A stretch of 64,000 nucleotides of DNA. It comes from Gorillibacterium timonense (GTDB taxonomy: Bacteria; Bacillota; Bacilli; Paenibacillales; NBRC-103111). The stretch lies in NCBI RefSeq assembly GCF_001457415.1, contig NZ_LN881724.1, positions 1,984,001 to 2,048,000 on the forward strand, written 5' to 3'. The position numbers and the translations under genes are program-made. The notes beneath the pieces are model-generated. The model ran no database searches and had not been told where the DNA came from. It worked only from the letters and a program-made list of their open reading frames with translations. Positions 17,740-27,897 of this stretch are shown here, in pieces. Positions within the stretch are counted from its first letter, which is position 1. Each line of letters opens with the position of its first letter.

Positions 17740-20169
17740 TTACAGCTTAACCCGCTTCAGCCGGAGAGCATTCATCACAACCGATACCGAGCTGAATGCC
17801 ATCGCCGCCCCGGCGATCCAGGGAGCCAAGAGACCGGCAGCCGCAACAGGGATACCGACGGAATTGTAAAAGAACGCCCAAAACAAGTTTTGCCGGATGT
17901 TGCGCATGGTCTTGCGGCTGAGCTCAATGGCATCGACGATGCTCGCGAGATCGCCGCGCATCAGGGTGATGTCGGCGGCTTCAATGGCCACATCCGTTCC
18001 GGTGCCGATCGCCATGCCGACATCCGCCAAGGCGAGCGCAGGCGCGTCGTTGATGCCGTCGCCGACCATCGCAACCTTAGCTCCCCGGTCCTTCAGTTTC
18101 TTCACTTCTCCCGCTTTGTCTTGCGGCAGAACCTCCGCCAGCACCTCGGTTATCCCGACCTGGCGGGCAATGGCTTCCGCCGTTCGCCGGTTGTCCCCGG
18201 TAATCATCAGAACCTGAAGCCCGAGCTTCTGCAAGCGGCGAATAGCATCGGCCGATCCTTCCTTCACGGTATCCGCTACCGCGATGAGACCGGCAGCTTG
18301 CCCGTCGACGCCGATGAGCATGGCCGTTTTCCCTTCGGATTCTAGGCGTTCCATGGTACCCTCCAGGCTTCCGATGTCCATCCCTTCCTGCTGGAACAGC
18401 TTGCGGGTTCCCATGTGAACCTGACGGCCGCTAACCGCCGCCACCAGGCCATAGCCGGGAATGGCTTCGAAGGAATCTGGATGGCTGAGGGTCAAGCCTC
18501 GGGCTTCCGCTCCCTTGACGATCGCTTCCGCCAGAGGATGCTCAGAGCCCTTCTCCGCGCTGGCTGCCAAGGTGAGCAGGTCGTTCTCGTCCCACTCTCC
18601 GATAACCTGCAAATCCGTTAGCTCTGGTTTGCCCTTGGTGATCGTGCCGGTTTTGTCGAGAATGATCGCGGTCAGCCGGTGGGCTGCTTCGAGATGCTCG
18701 CCGCCTTTGATGAGTATACCATGCTCCGCTCCCTTGCCTGTTCCGACCATGATGGAAGTAGGCGTCGCAAGTCCGAGTGCACAGGGGCAGGCGATCACCA
18801 ATACAGCGATGCCGTTCTCGAAGGCACGGGTGAAGTTGCCCGGATCGAAGACAAAGAACCAAAGTGCGAACACGAGGACTGCAGCTCCAACCACGACCGG
18901 AACGAAGATGCCGGAGATTCGGTCGGCGAGCCGTTGAATTGGAGCCTTGGAGCCTTGGGCTTCCTCGACGATCCGGATGATCTGGGCGAGCGCCGTCTCT
19001 TTGCCGATCTTGCCCGCTTCCATGATCAATGAACCGTTCTTGTTTATCGTCGCGCCGATGAGCGCATCGCCAGTTTTTTTGTCCACCGGAAGGCTTTCCC
19101 CGGTCAGCATCGATTCATCGACAGCAGACGCGCCTTCAAGAACGACCCCGTCGACGGGAATCTTCTCACCGGGACGCACCCGGATGCGATCCCCCACCTT
19201 CACTTCATCTACGGGAATGAGCAAATCCTGGCCATCTCGAATGACAGTTGCGTTCTTCGGAGCCAGTCCCATCAGTTTCTTGATCGCTTCTGAGGTACGG
19301 CCTTTGGCGAGCGATTCAAACCATTTGCCGAGCAGAATCAGCGTCACGAGGATAACACTCACTTCGAAATACAGCTGCGGCATCTCCATGTGATGGCCGG
19401 AGGCTTCCTGTGCATAACGGATCGTTTCGATCACGCTGTAGAGATAGGCGGCCGAGGTGCCGAGAGAGACGAGCACATCCATGTTCGCGCTGCCGTTCTT
19501 GAGCGCCTTATAAGCGCTGCGGTAGAATGGCCAGCCGATAACGAATTGCACCGGAGTGGCGATCGCGAATTGGAACCAGGGATTGGTGAACAGCTCCGGA
19601 ACGTACAACCCGAGTCCGAAGTGAGCGAACATCGCCCACAGCAGCGGAATGGACAATACCGCCGAGATACCGAAACGGAGCTTGAGCATCCGCAGATGAC
19701 GATCCTTCTCTTCCTTTTGCCCATCCTCCGACACATGGGGCTTGGCTCCATACCCAATCGTTTCAATCTTAGCGATCAGCTCCGGCACGGTAACCTGTGT
19801 CTGATTATAATGGATCGTCGCTCTCTCCATAGCCAGGTTCACGTTCGCTTCTACGCCTGGAAGCTTGTTCAGCACCTTCTCGATCCTTGCGGAGCAAGCG
19901 GCGCAGGTCATTCCAGTGATATCGAGCTCTGCCTTATCCCGGCGAATCCCGTAACCCAGATCCGCAACTTTATGCTCGATCACGTCCTGAGTGACAGAGA
20001 CGGAATCGTAGACCACTGAAGCTTTCTCGGTTGCCAGATTCACATTCGCTTCAACGACACCGGGAAGCTTGGAGATTCCCTTCTCGATGCGAGAAGCACA
20101 AGCGGCGCAGGTCATACCGGTAATCGAGAACGTCAAATGCTCATTAGCTTTCGTATGATTTTCGTTCAT
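17740..20169 (-). CDS. copA: Cu(I)-translocating P1B-type ATPase
   Basis: This 809-residue integral membrane pump exports Cu(I). Two N-terminal heavy-metal domains carry '[13 protein letters not shown]' and '[13 protein letters not shown]'. The membrane metal site is '[10 protein letters not shown]', the phosphorylated Asp is in '[13 protein letters not shown]', and '[13 protein letters not shown]' is the hinge. Eight membrane segments are expected. It is the first gene of the operon. The start ATG 20169 has the G-rich run of the operator region as its ribosome site. Confidence 0.96.
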   Translation of the reverse strand: MNENHTKANEHLTFSITGMTCAACASRIEKGISKLPGVVEANVNLATEKASVVYDSVSVTQDVIEHKVADLGYGIRRDKAELDITGMTCAACSARIEKVLNKLPGVEANVNLAMERATIHYNQTQVTVPELIAKIETIGYGAKPHVSEDGQKEEKDRHLRMLKLRFGISAVLSIPLLWAMFAHFGLGLYVPELFTNPWFQFAIATPVQFVIGWPFYRSAYKALKNGSANMDVLVSLGTSAAYLYSVIETIRYAQEASGHHMEMPQLYFEVSVILVTLILLGKWFESLAKGRTSEAIKKLMGLAPKNATVIRDGQDLLIPVDEVKVGDRIRVRPGEKIPVDGVVLEGASAVDESMLTGESLPVDKKTGDALIGATINKNGSLIMEAGKIGKETALAQIIRIVEEAQGSKAPIQRLADRISGIFVPVVVGAAVLVFALWFFVFDPGNFTRAFENGIAVLVIACPCALGLATPTSIMVGTGKGAEHGILIKGGEHLEAAHRLTAIILDKTGTITKGKPELTDLQVIGEWDENDLLTLAASAEKGSEHPLAEAIVKGAEARGLTLSHPDSFEAIPGYGLVAAVSGRQVHMGTRKLFQQEGMDIGSLEGTMERLESEGKTAMLIGVDGQAAGLIAVADTVKEGSADAIRRLQKLGLQVLMITGDNRRTAEAIARQVGITEVLAEVLPQDKAGEVKKLKDRGAKVAMVGDGINDAPALALADVGMAIGTGTDVAIEAADITLMRGDLASIVDAIELSRKTMRNIRQNLFWAFFYNSVGIPVAAAGLLAPWIAGAAMAFSSVSVVMNALRLKRVKL

Positions 20170-20172
20170 TTA

Positions 20173-20226
20173 CTATACCCCCCTACCCTATGTCATCACT
20201 ATATCACCAATGAGAAACATTTTCAA
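20173..20226 (-). promoter_or_regulatory. copA promoter with CsoR-like operator
   Basis: On the minus strand TTGAAA (20221-20226), a 17-bp spacer and TATAGT (20198-20203) make a sigma-A promoter. The G-tract element CATAGGGTAGGGGGGTATAG (20173-20192) covers the predicted start site and resembles known CsoR boxes (TACCC...GGGGGTA type). Repression relieved by copper is inferred. Confidence 0.7.
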
Positions 20227-20247
20227 GCTATGCTTTCCACATCTATA

Positions 20248-20287
20248 CAAAAAAACTCCAGCCGCCGCGACGAGCGACTGCTGGAGT
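20248..20287 (-). terminator. terminator after the chemotaxis receptor gene
   Basis: The stem ACTCCAGC/GCTGGAGT with a GC-rich loop is followed on the minus strand by a T run, and lies just before the copA promoter. Confidence 0.75.
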
Positions 20288-20302
20288 CCAATCTGACACT
20301 TG

Positions 20303-22018
20303 TTAGATTTTGAATCGGCTGAGGGTGAGCTGAAGCTGCTCGGCAAGGGAAGCGAGCGCCATCGACGAGCTGGCGATTTCCTGCATGGCGGCCAGCTGTT
20401 CCTCGCAAGAAGCCGATACTTGCTGAGTCGCTTCGGTGGCTTGATCTGCCGCGTTGTTCACATCCGACATCATGGCCGCCAAATCCTTGGTGCTATCATT
20501 CACCGTCTGGACCGATGAGGCTGCTCCCTTCAGCTTGTCCGTCACATCCGTTACCTTGGCAAGAATGGAACCCAGCGCTTCGTTGATCCGTTCCGTCTTC
20601 TCCGTACCCGCAATGACAGCCTCACGGTCAGCTGTAATCCATTCCTTGGCTTGCGCGGTGTCGGTCAGAATGACCTCGACCAGCTCGGCCACCTGCTGTG
20701 CAGAAGCCGCCGATTGCTCGGCAAGCTTACGGATTTCCGTTGCAACGACCGCGAATCCTCGCCCGCTCTCGCCAGCGCGGGAGGCTTCGATCGCGGCGTT
20801 AAGCGCGAGAAGGTTGGTCTGCTTGGACAGATTGGTCATGATCTGGGCGATTCCCCCGATCTCGCCGGAGCGCTCCGCAAGCTTGCCAATGGAGGCGTAC
20901 GTCTGATCCGTAGACTTCATCACTTCCCGCATCTGCTCGAGCACCTCGCGGCCTTCATCGAATCCGATATTCGCTTCCTTTGCGGTCTGAATCATTCCCT
21001 GAACGGCAACCACGGATAGCTCGGACATGGAGCGCAATTCGCCGGTTATCTCTTCAAGCGTGTCTGAGGTCCGTTTCACCAGCTGCATCTGCTGCTCCGC
21101 ACTATCCGCTAAATTCTCGGTGAGCGAACCGACATGCTCCGTCGAAGCGCTCGTTTGCTCGGCAATCGCAGAAAGCTCCTCAGAGGACGCGGCGACCTGA
21201 TGGGAAACGTCGCTGATGTTGGTGACGATCGTTTTCAAATCCTCGTTCATCTGATTCACGCTGTGCGACAAGCTGTCGATCTCATCCCGATGTCCGGCTG
21301 CGACAGAAGGGGAGGTCAAATCCCCAGCCGTAACCAACGACAGCTTGGTCTCGATTCTCTCCAGCTTCTTCTTGATTCTAAAGGAGTACAAGGCCGTCAC
21401 AAGGAGGGCGATCAGAACAACAACCAGCTCGATAAGAAGAGTCAGCTTCAAGGGCTCTTTCCAGGAGTCTTCGAGGTTTTTCTTAAGCTCCGGATCTCCG
21501 AGAAACATCATGCCGACGATTTTTCCGTCCTTGGTCTTTACGGGTTCATAAGCGGAATACATAATCGTTCCCGCCACATTGGCGTTTCCGTAATAAGGCT
21601 TGCCTTCCTGAAGAACCTGTTTGGCAATCTCGGCATCTGCTTGGGTGCCGGTTCTCCGATTTCCTTGATCGTCCTTAACGGAAGTGGCAATGCGCGTATC
21701 GTTTAAAAAGAGAGTAGCTAGATTCCCGCTTGATTCAGAAATAAAATCCATGATCTCATTGTTATCGTTAAGGGTTACGCCGCCTTTGAGGAGCTGATTG
21801 TCCTTCACTTCCCAATCGCCTTGGTATTTCAGATCAAACATAGCTCTTTCCATGGCGATCAATTCGCTCATAGAAATTTTCGCGTCTGACTTCATTCGGT
21901 TGGTCTCCCGCTGTACAACGACGCCTCCCATGAACAATACGGCTAACAATACCAGTACAAGCACGATGACAAACACTTGCCAGCCGATCCCGAATCGCTT
22001 TCTCGCTTTTTCTTTCAT
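20303..22018 (-). CDS. methyl-accepting chemotaxis protein with Cache sensor
   Basis: This 571-residue transmembrane receptor has an N-terminal membrane segment (about 11-33), an extracytoplasmic single-Cache-like domain to about residue 195, a second membrane segment and a HAMP domain. The cytoplasmic signalling hairpin has the conserved tip '[17 protein letters not shown]' and '[16 protein letters not shown]', which bind CheW/CheA. The ligand is unknown. It is a single gene with its own terminator. No che genes are nearby, so it feeds a chemotaxis system encoded elsewhere. Confidence 0.94.
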   Translation of the reverse strand: MKEKARKRFGIGWQVFVIVLVLVLLAVLFMGGVVVQRETNRMKSDAKISMSELIAMERAMFDLKYQGDWEVKDNQLLKGGVTLNDNNEIMDFISESSGNLATLFLNDTRIATSVKDDQGNRRTGTQADAEIAKQVLQEGKPYYGNANVAGTIMYSAYEPVKTKDGKIVGMMFLGDPELKKNLEDSWKEPLKLTLLIELVVVLIALLVTALYSFRIKKKLERIETKLSLVTAGDLTSPSVAAGHRDEIDSLSHSVNQMNEDLKTIVTNISDVSHQVAASSEELSAIAEQTSASTEHVGSLTENLADSAEQQMQLVKRTSDTLEEITGELRSMSELSVVAVQGMIQTAKEANIGFDEGREVLEQMREVMKSTDQTYASIGKLAERSGEIGGIAQIMTNLSKQTNLLALNAAIEASRAGESGRGFAVVATEIRKLAEQSAASAQQVAELVEVILTDTAQAKEWITADREAVIAGTEKTERINEALGSILAKVTDVTDKLKGAASSVQTVNDSTKDLAAMMSDVNNAADQATEATQQVSASCEEQLAAMQEIASSSMALASLAEQLQLTLSRFKI

Positions 22019-22156
22019 TTCTTTTCCCCCGTCTCAGGCTCCCCAATTATCGCCATTTCTCATGGTTGGCAAAACTCATTATAAAGCATAAAGAGATCGT
22101 AATCGACAATCATTTTCATGATTCAGCGGAGGATATTGCTTCCAACGAAAAGGCGA

Positions 22157-23089
22157 TTAATAGCCCCTGGATAAATCGACGATATTGGGGAGAAGCTTCC
22201 CTTCCTCGCGGAGCTTAAGTGTGGAAAGGAAGCATTCCGCGCCTTCCCCTGGCGGTGTAACGGCAGAGATGTGTGGGGTGATCATCACTCCAGGGTGCGT
22301 CCAGAGCGGGGACTCTTGCGGCAGTGGCTCGGTAACCGTCACATCCAACACGGCCGTATGGAGCTGCTTCCGATCGAGCGCATCAAGCAGATCCGTTTCT
22401 ACCACCGTTTTCCCTCTGCCGACATTGATGAAACCCGCTTGGTCCAATGAAGCGAATATTTCACGGTTGAAGAACCGTTCTGTTTCATCGGTAAGTGGCA
22501 GGGTGCTGATCACCCAGTCGGCTCGCTTTAACACCTGTTTGCATGCATCGGTTTTGGTTACGGTGACGAAGGGGGCTTTCGCTTCCCCAGATCGGGAGAC
22601 TCCATCCACATGCATCCCCAGATCCGACAGCATCTGCGCCACCTCGGTACCGATGACGCCTGTCCCGAACACGACGACACGTTTGCCGCGAATCGTCTCC
22701 GGCAACTCTTCGCGGCCGCCCCAACGTGCTTTCTGCTGCAATTCATGGAAGGTAGCATGGCGTTGGTAATGACGGAGCAGATGACCCAGACAGTACTCGC
22801 TGATCATCCTTCCGAAGGAGCAGATCGTTCGGGTGAGCAGGATGTCTTCGGGCCATTCGCGGTCCTTTACGAAGAAATCGACCCCCGCGCTTAAGGTGTG
22901 GACCCAGCGAACATTCCCGAACCCCGCCTTCTCGGGGAACCGGCTTCCGACATACGTATCCGCCCATTCCATGTCCTCGGGAGTCACCTCGGTCGCTTTT
23001 TGCAGGCGAAGCTCCTTGCCCATGGTACGGAGGGCTTCCTCCAGCTCCGGTGTCGATGTGCCTGTGTACAGAATTCGTTTGATGGTCAT
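22157..23089 (-). CDS. D-2-hydroxyacid dehydrogenase
   Basis: This is a 310-residue NAD(P)-dependent dehydrogenase of the D-isomer-specific family. The Rossmann motif is 'VVFGTGVIGTEVAQML' and catalytic residues are Arg in 'INVGRGK', Glu in 'TVTEPLPQ' and His in 'TPHISAV'. It is related to the GhrA/YoaD-like 2-ketoacid reductases. It overlaps the preceding ABC transporter gene by 4 bp, so it is the last gene of a three-gene operon. The link between a ketoacid reductase and an exporter is unexplained. Confidence 0.92.
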   Translation of the reverse strand: MTIKRILYTGTSTPELEEALRTMGKELRLQKATEVTPEDMEWADTYVGSRFPEKAGFGNVRWVHTLSAGVDFFVKDREWPEDILLTRTICSFGRMISEYCLGHLLRHYQRHATFHELQQKARWGGREELPETIRGKRVVVFGTGVIGTEVAQMLSDLGMHVDGVSRSGEAKAPFVTVTKTDACKQVLKRADWVISTLPLTDETERFFNREIFASLDQAGFINVGRGKTVVETDLLDALDRKQLHTAVLDVTVTEPLPQESPLWTHPGVMITPHISAVTPPGEGAECFLSTLKLREEGKLLPNIVDLSRGY

Positions 23090-24912
23090 CGGGATATCTC
23101 CTCTCCGCTGTCTAGGTTGTGATAAACGGGTTCCTGTTTGCCTCGTTGGGAATGCCGGTACAGTCCCGCGTAGTAACCGTTTAAGGCTAACAAAGCTTTG
23201 TGCGTGCCGGACTCGGCAATTCGGCCGTCCCGCATGACGGCGATGCGGTCCGCCTTCTGAATGGTGGACAAGCGGTGGGCGATGACCAGCGTCGTTCTCC
23301 CGACGGATACGACTCCAAGCGCTTGCTGGATCATCTTCTCGGTATGAGAATCCAGGTTCGCTGTGGCCTCGTCCAGAATGAGAATACGTGGCTTGAAGAC
23401 GACGATGCGGGCGAAGCTGATCAACTGCCGCTCACCTGCCGATAACCCGCTTCCTCTCTCGGATAACAGAGTGTCGTACCCATGCTTTAAGCGGCTGATC
23501 CAACGGTCAGCCCCGACAAGCCGGCAAGCCTCCTCGGCTTCTTCACGAGCGATATCCGGCCGGAACAGCCGGACGTTGTCGATGATCGAGCCAGAGAACA
23601 AGAACGGCTCCTGTTGGACGAGACCGACAAACCGGTGCAGGTCCGTTTGCGGAAGCATGCGGATATCGGTGCCGTCGATCCGGACGCTGCCCGATGTGAC
23701 ATCATAGAAGCGGGTCAGCAGACCGACGAGGGAGCTTTTACCGGCTCCTGTCTCCCCAACGATTCCGACGAATTCTCCCGGATCGAGATGGAGATCCAAG
23801 CCGTGAAGCACCTCGGTGCCAGGCTGATAGGAGAAATGAATGGCATCGAAGTCGATTCGGCCCTTCATGCCATCTTCCTCAATCCGAACCGCCGATTCCG
23901 CTGCGGGTTCTTGGACATCGGGCTCGCGGGAGAAGATGGCCCATAGCCTTTCGACAGACACAAAGGTGGACTGCAGCGTGTTCCACTGCTGAGTGATGCT
24001 GTTGATCGGCTGAAAGAACTGGCGGATATAAGCGATGAAGGCATACAGGACGCCAAATTCCAGCCGCTGCTTCAAAACCGCCTCTCCCCCCGCCCAAACG
24101 ACGAAAGCGACGGTCAGGTTACCGAGCACATCGAAGGAGCGGTTGAACAGCACGGTCGACCTCACTTCCTTCAGGGTTGCCCGCCGATAGAGGTGGTTAT
24201 GCTCGCGGAAGCGGTCCGTCTGTTCTTTTTCCTGATGGAAGGTCTGAATCAATCCCATGCCCGCAAGATTCTCCGCGAGAAAAGCGATCAGCCTGGAGAG
24301 CCGGGAACGCGACGCTTTATACGATTCGCGCAGCATGCGGCGGAATAGAATCGTGATACATAGGATAATCGGAAATAACAGCAAGCAATACAGAGCAAGC
24401 TGCGCATCGAGTGCGAACATGAATCCGACGATGAGAAAGAGCGACAGTCCATCCTTCACGAGACTTTGCAGGACACCGGTAAAAAATTGGTTAATCGTCT
24501 CGGTGTCGCTCGATTCGTTGGTTACGAGCGAACCGCTCGGATGGCGGTCAAAGAAAGCCATTGATTGGCGGGTAATATGCCGAAACAAATCGTTGCGTAA
24601 CGTAGCCACAATCCCCTGGCCCGCCCGCTGCAGCAGATTGAGCTGCAGATAGGTAAAAATAAGAGCGATGATGGCAAGCAGCAGGTACAGGCCGCCGATG
24701 ACGAAGATTCGGCTGATGCCGTGACTCCCGGTGAGCAGCTTCTCATCGATCACGGTCTTGATCAGATAGGGCTGCAGCAGGTCAGCCGACAGAGCGAACA
24801 GAGAGCAGAACACCACCGCCACAAAGGTTCGTTTATAGGGAGCTGCATAAGCGAGAAGCGCCCGAAACCCATCTCTTCGATTAGATTTACCCGATTTACC
24901 CGGCATCGGCAT
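23086..24912 (-). CDS. ABC exporter half-transporter, catalytically canonical subunit
   Basis: This is a 608-residue type IV ABC exporter with an N-terminal six-helix membrane domain and a C-terminal ATPase. Walker A is 'GETGAGKSSL', the signature is 'LSAGERQ' and Walker B 'ILILDEATANLD' keeps the catalytic Glu. ATG 24912 follows GGAAGGAGGAG; an earlier in-frame ATG at 24975 lies inside the upstream gene. It overlaps the upstream partner by 17 bp. The pair resembles Bacillus YheH/YheI (BmrD/BmrC) multidrug exporters. Confidence 0.93.
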   Translation of the reverse strand: MPMPGKSGKSNRRDGFRALLAYAAPYKRTFVAVVFCSLFALSADLLQPYLIKTVIDEKLLTGSHGISRIFVIGGLYLLLAIIALIFTYLQLNLLQRAGQGIVATLRNDLFRHITRQSMAFFDRHPSGSLVTNESSDTETINQFFTGVLQSLVKDGLSLFLIVGFMFALDAQLALYCLLLFPIILCITILFRRMLRESYKASRSRLSRLIAFLAENLAGMGLIQTFHQEKEQTDRFREHNHLYRRATLKEVRSTVLFNRSFDVLGNLTVAFVVWAGGEAVLKQRLEFGVLYAFIAYIRQFFQPINSITQQWNTLQSTFVSVERLWAIFSREPDVQEPAAESAVRIEEDGMKGRIDFDAIHFSYQPGTEVLHGLDLHLDPGEFVGIVGETGAGKSSLVGLLTRFYDVTSGSVRIDGTDIRMLPQTDLHRFVGLVQQEPFLFSGSIIDNVRLFRPDIAREEAEEACRLVGADRWISRLKHGYDTLLSERGSGLSAGERQLISFARIVVFKPRILILDEATANLDSHTEKMIQQALGVVSVGRTTLVIAHRLSTIQKADRIAVMRDGRIAESGTHKALLALNGYYAGLYRHSQRGKQEPVYHNLDSGEEISR

Positions 24913-26659
24913 CTCCTCCTTCCTGCAGCTTATGGAGAGAGGCGTAGAAGCCGCCCATGGCGAGCAGCTCTTCATGGGTTCCCTGCTCGGTGATTTCTCC
25001 CTTGTCCAATACGACGATCAGATCCGCCTTCTTCACGGCGCTGATCCGGTGAGCGATAATCAAGGTGGTCTTTCCCGCACGCACCTTGCGCAGATTGGCG
25101 AGAATGCGTGATTCCGTGACCGCATCCACCGCGCTGACACTGTCGTCGAGAAGCAGAAGAGACGCATCCTTCAGCAGCCCCCTCGCGATGCTGGACCGCT
25201 GGCGTTGGCCGCCGGACAAGGTCATTCCCCTCTCTCCAAGACGGGTATCAAACCCTTGCGGAAAGCTTGTGATGCTCTCATAGATTTCGGCGAGCTTCGC
25301 CGCATGTTCAACTTGCTCCAGGGTGGCGGATCGGTCGTAAAAGGCGATGTTGTCCCGAATCGTCGAGCTGAACAGGAAGCCGTCCTGTGGGACATAGGCA
25401 ATCCGGCCGCGAAGGCTTGCAAGCCTCACATCGAGAATATCCCGTCCCCCGATTCGTATCGCTCCTTTGGGCGGATCATAGACGCGAAGCAGCAGCTTCA
25501 CCAGCGTTGATTTACCGCTCCCTGTCTTGCCTACGATCCCAAGCGTCTGACCGGGCTTTAAGGAGATCGAGATGTTTCTTAACGCCGGTTGCGTCGCTTC
25601 GGGATAAGTAAAGGTGAGCCCGTGGATATCGAGACTTGAATCGTGCAAGGGCAGGTCGACCGCATGTTCCGCATCCCGGATATCCGGCTTCATGGCCAGA
25701 AGCTGGTCGATCCGGTCGAGCGAGGCGCGTGAGCGTTGTAGGATGTTGAACACATTGCCGATCTGCTGTAGCGGGGTCACAATCATCTTCATATAGAAGG
25801 TCAGTTCGACGAAACGCCCGAGGGAGATCGCTCCGTTCGCAGCCAAGTATCCGCCGTAGGCGATCGCAATGGCAAGCGAGATCCCACCAGCAAAAGGAAT
25901 CAACGCCTGAAATAACGAGGACGCTTGAACAAGCCGAAGCTGCTTCTCCCGTATCGCCTCCACCTTTTGGCCGAACCGATCCCAGGCGATGCCTTCTACC
26001 GCAAACGTCTTCGTAACGCGAATTCCGCCAAAATGCTCTTCGGCTGACTCGGTCATGTCCGCAAGCGACTCCTGCACCTGTCTAGATCGTTCCCGAATCC
26101 GCGGACCAAAGAAGACGACGAGAAACGGAATGGTGAGGAGCGGCAAGGCACAGACCCCGATCAGGTATAACGGAATCCCGCTGAGCGACATCATCACCAG
26201 GACCGAAATGAGAAGAACGATCGCATTCGTCAGTTGATTAAGCCCATTCGCGATCGATTCACGAATCGTCGTCACATCATTCATGACATAGCTGAGCAGT
26301 TTGCCGATTCCGTTACGAGAGTAATAAGCCTCGCTGAGTGTAGAAAAATGAGAGAACAGCTTCTCCCGCGTGCGAAATTCAAACCATCGGCCCATCTGGT
26401 GATTGAGGTACTGGCCGATTCCGAACAGCCCTCCATAGCCGATGGCGATCGCCACCAAATAGAGGCTGTAGCGGAGGATAGCGGTTGAAGTGAGGCCATT
26501 CTGTTCCAAGGCCGTTGTAAAATCCCCGAGTACCTTCGGAAAAAACGAATACACGACATTCGCGCAAGCGAGTAACGCAAATGCACATCCATAGACGGGT
26601 AATCGGCCGAGCACATGCTTTTTCAGCAGCGCTCTACCTTCCGAGTTGCCGCTTTCCAA
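24896..26659 (-). CDS. ABC exporter half-transporter, degenerate-site subunit
   Basis: This 587-residue partner of the following ABC gene has a six-helix membrane domain and an ATPase with Walker A 'GKTGSGKSTL', signature 'LSGGQRQ' and Walker B 'LLLLDDSVSAVD'. The residue after Walker B is Asp rather than the catalytic Glu, which is typical of the BmrC/TM287-like subunit of heterodimeric exporters with one degenerate ATP site. The start is a TTG after GAGAAGGAG. Substrates are probably hydrophobic drugs, by analogy. Confidence 0.93.
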   Translation of the reverse strand: MESGNSEGRALLKKHVLGRLPVYGCAFALLACANVVYSFFPKVLGDFTTALEQNGLTSTAILRYSLYLVAIAIGYGGLFGIGQYLNHQMGRWFEFRTREKLFSHFSTLSEAYYSRNGIGKLLSYVMNDVTTIRESIANGLNQLTNAIVLLISVLVMMSLSGIPLYLIGVCALPLLTIPFLVVFFGPRIRERSRQVQESLADMTESAEEHFGGIRVTKTFAVEGIAWDRFGQKVEAIREKQLRLVQASSLFQALIPFAGGISLAIAIAYGGYLAANGAISLGRFVELTFYMKMIVTPLQQIGNVFNILQRSRASLDRIDQLLAMKPDIRDAEHAVDLPLHDSSLDIHGLTFTYPEATQPALRNISISLKPGQTLGIVGKTGSGKSTLVKLLLRVYDPPKGAIRIGGRDILDVRLASLRGRIAYVPQDGFLFSSTIRDNIAFYDRSATLEQVEHAAKLAEIYESITSFPQGFDTRLGERGMTLSGGQRQRSSIARGLLKDASLLLLDDSVSAVDAVTESRILANLRKVRAGKTTLIIAHRISAVKKADLIVVLDKGEITEQGTHEELLAMGGFYASLHKLQEGGDADAG

Positions 26660-27111
26660 TACGGGTTCAGCTCCTTCTCAAGTGGTTTTCTTTCTCGTAT
26701 CCCTCCTTTGCAGAGTGTTGTACCGGGAATCTGATTCGAAAACACGTCATAGGCCGACAAAAAGAAAAGAAATTCTCGAGTTGAAAGAATTCCTCCGTGC
26801 CCTCTATCTTGGGTCGCAACACCCGTTCGGCTAAGCCCTTTTCCTGCTTTTTAATGCTATGCGATGATCCGAAGTCGGTTTTCAGCGGTGATTCCCGGCA
26901 CTTGAAGGTTTCTTTCAGTATAGAGGACCGCCGATCATCTAACAATGACGAAATGAAAATTGACAAGGATTGTTTTCAAAATGAACGGGTTAGACAGGGC
27001 ATTCATAGAAAGCAAGATGACCCCGGATTATCCCGGAGTCATCTCGAAGCAGCCAAGCCCTATTCTCAATTCCAACCCCACGGTTATCATGATCGCGAAG
27101 GTAAAGCATCA
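26660..27111. other. 452-bp intergenic region, no gene recognised
   Basis: It contains the 5' leader of the ABC operon on the minus strand. A strong ribosome-site-like AAAGGAGGG near 26701 has no ATG, GTG or TTG suitably spaced after it. A GATGACCCCGG/CCGGAGTCATC stem lies around 27017-27045, just past the collagen-like gene, and may end its transcript. No conserved ORF was recognised. Confidence 0.4.
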
Positions 27112-27690
27112 TTAAACCTGCAAAAGGATCGTCGCAGCTGCGCCGTCCTGCAAAGCACTGCCAGCCGTCACTTTAACGGACAACAGATCGCATTGATTCA
27201 CTTGAAGGTTGCCGGTTGCGGAACCGCAGCAATCAGGTGCCGTTATCGTGACCTTGATTCCGGTTGCAACGGAGGTTACTCCGCAATCCACGCTCCTGAA
27301 GATTTCTCCCGTGATCTCGTCGGTGTCCTCCAACTCTTCATCGCGGATGCTGAAGACCAATCCTGTAATGGTTGCTGTTTGCGGCACTACTACGGTGTTT
27401 CGGACAAAACCCTTTGATCCTCCCTGAGAGGTACCAAGTCCCAAAAAGTCATTGGGAGATACCGACTGGTCGGACCCTAAAAAAATCGCCAACAGCCCGG
27501 GCCCAGCTGGTCCTTCGGGTCCTTCAGGCCCTTCGGGTCCCTGCGCCCCTGCTGGCCCTTGTGCTCCTGCCGGTCCTTGCGCCCCAGCTGGCCCCTGCTC
27601 TCCCGCTGGCCCTTGTCCTCCCGCTGGCCCCTGCTCTCCTGCCGGTCCTCTTGGTCCAGGCGGGCCTGGAGGACATGGACATTTCCCCAT
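27112..27690 (-). CDS. collagen-like repeat, BclA/exosporium-type surface protein
   Basis: This 192-residue protein starts with a short Cys-containing tip (MGKCPCPPG). Residues 7 to about 66 are Gly-X-Y triplets rich in GPAGEQ and GPAGAQ, and a C-terminal domain of about 125 residues resembles the BclB/BclA-type trimerising domain. That domain contains '[15 protein letters not shown]', with Cys clusters. The repeats would form a collagen-like triple helix, probably on the spore exosporium or coat. The start ATG 27690 follows AAGGGAGCG. A sporulation-specific promoter is expected but was not assigned with confidence. Confidence 0.85.
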   Translation of the reverse strand: MGKCPCPPGPPGPRGPAGEQGPAGGQGPAGEQGPAGAQGPAGAQGPAGAQGPEGPEGPEGPAGPGLLAIFLGSDQSVSPNDFLGLGTSQGGSKGFVRNTVVVPQTATITGLVFSIRDEELEDTDEITGEIFRSVDCGVTSVATGIKVTITAPDCCGSATGNLQVNQCDLLSVKVTAGSALQDGAAATILLQV

Positions 27691-27897
27691 CTTTAATCAC
27701 GCTCCCTTTTGGATGTCCGTACAAAATATGCGATAGGAGCCTTCAGCGGAAAGAACACTTACCTACTTAACGGAAATAAGGCATCTGCCCCAATCGAGCT
27801 TGCCGCCCTTCTTTCACCCCTTCCATCTGTCCATACAGATTGATCTCAGCCTTCATAAAGTGATACAAATCCCAACCGTGCGGAAAGGTGGGTTTCT

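Noticed and set aside
26667-26966. 99-codon minus-strand frame as a leader gene for the ABC exporter (BmrB-like)
   Set aside because: No ribosome site at its start, a composition unlike a protein, and no attenuator structure recognised after it.
27452-27690. Short GC-rich repeats suggestive of a CRISPR-like or satellite array
   Set aside because: They are the 9-bp Gly-X-Y codon repeats of the collagen-like gene; there are no unique spacers.
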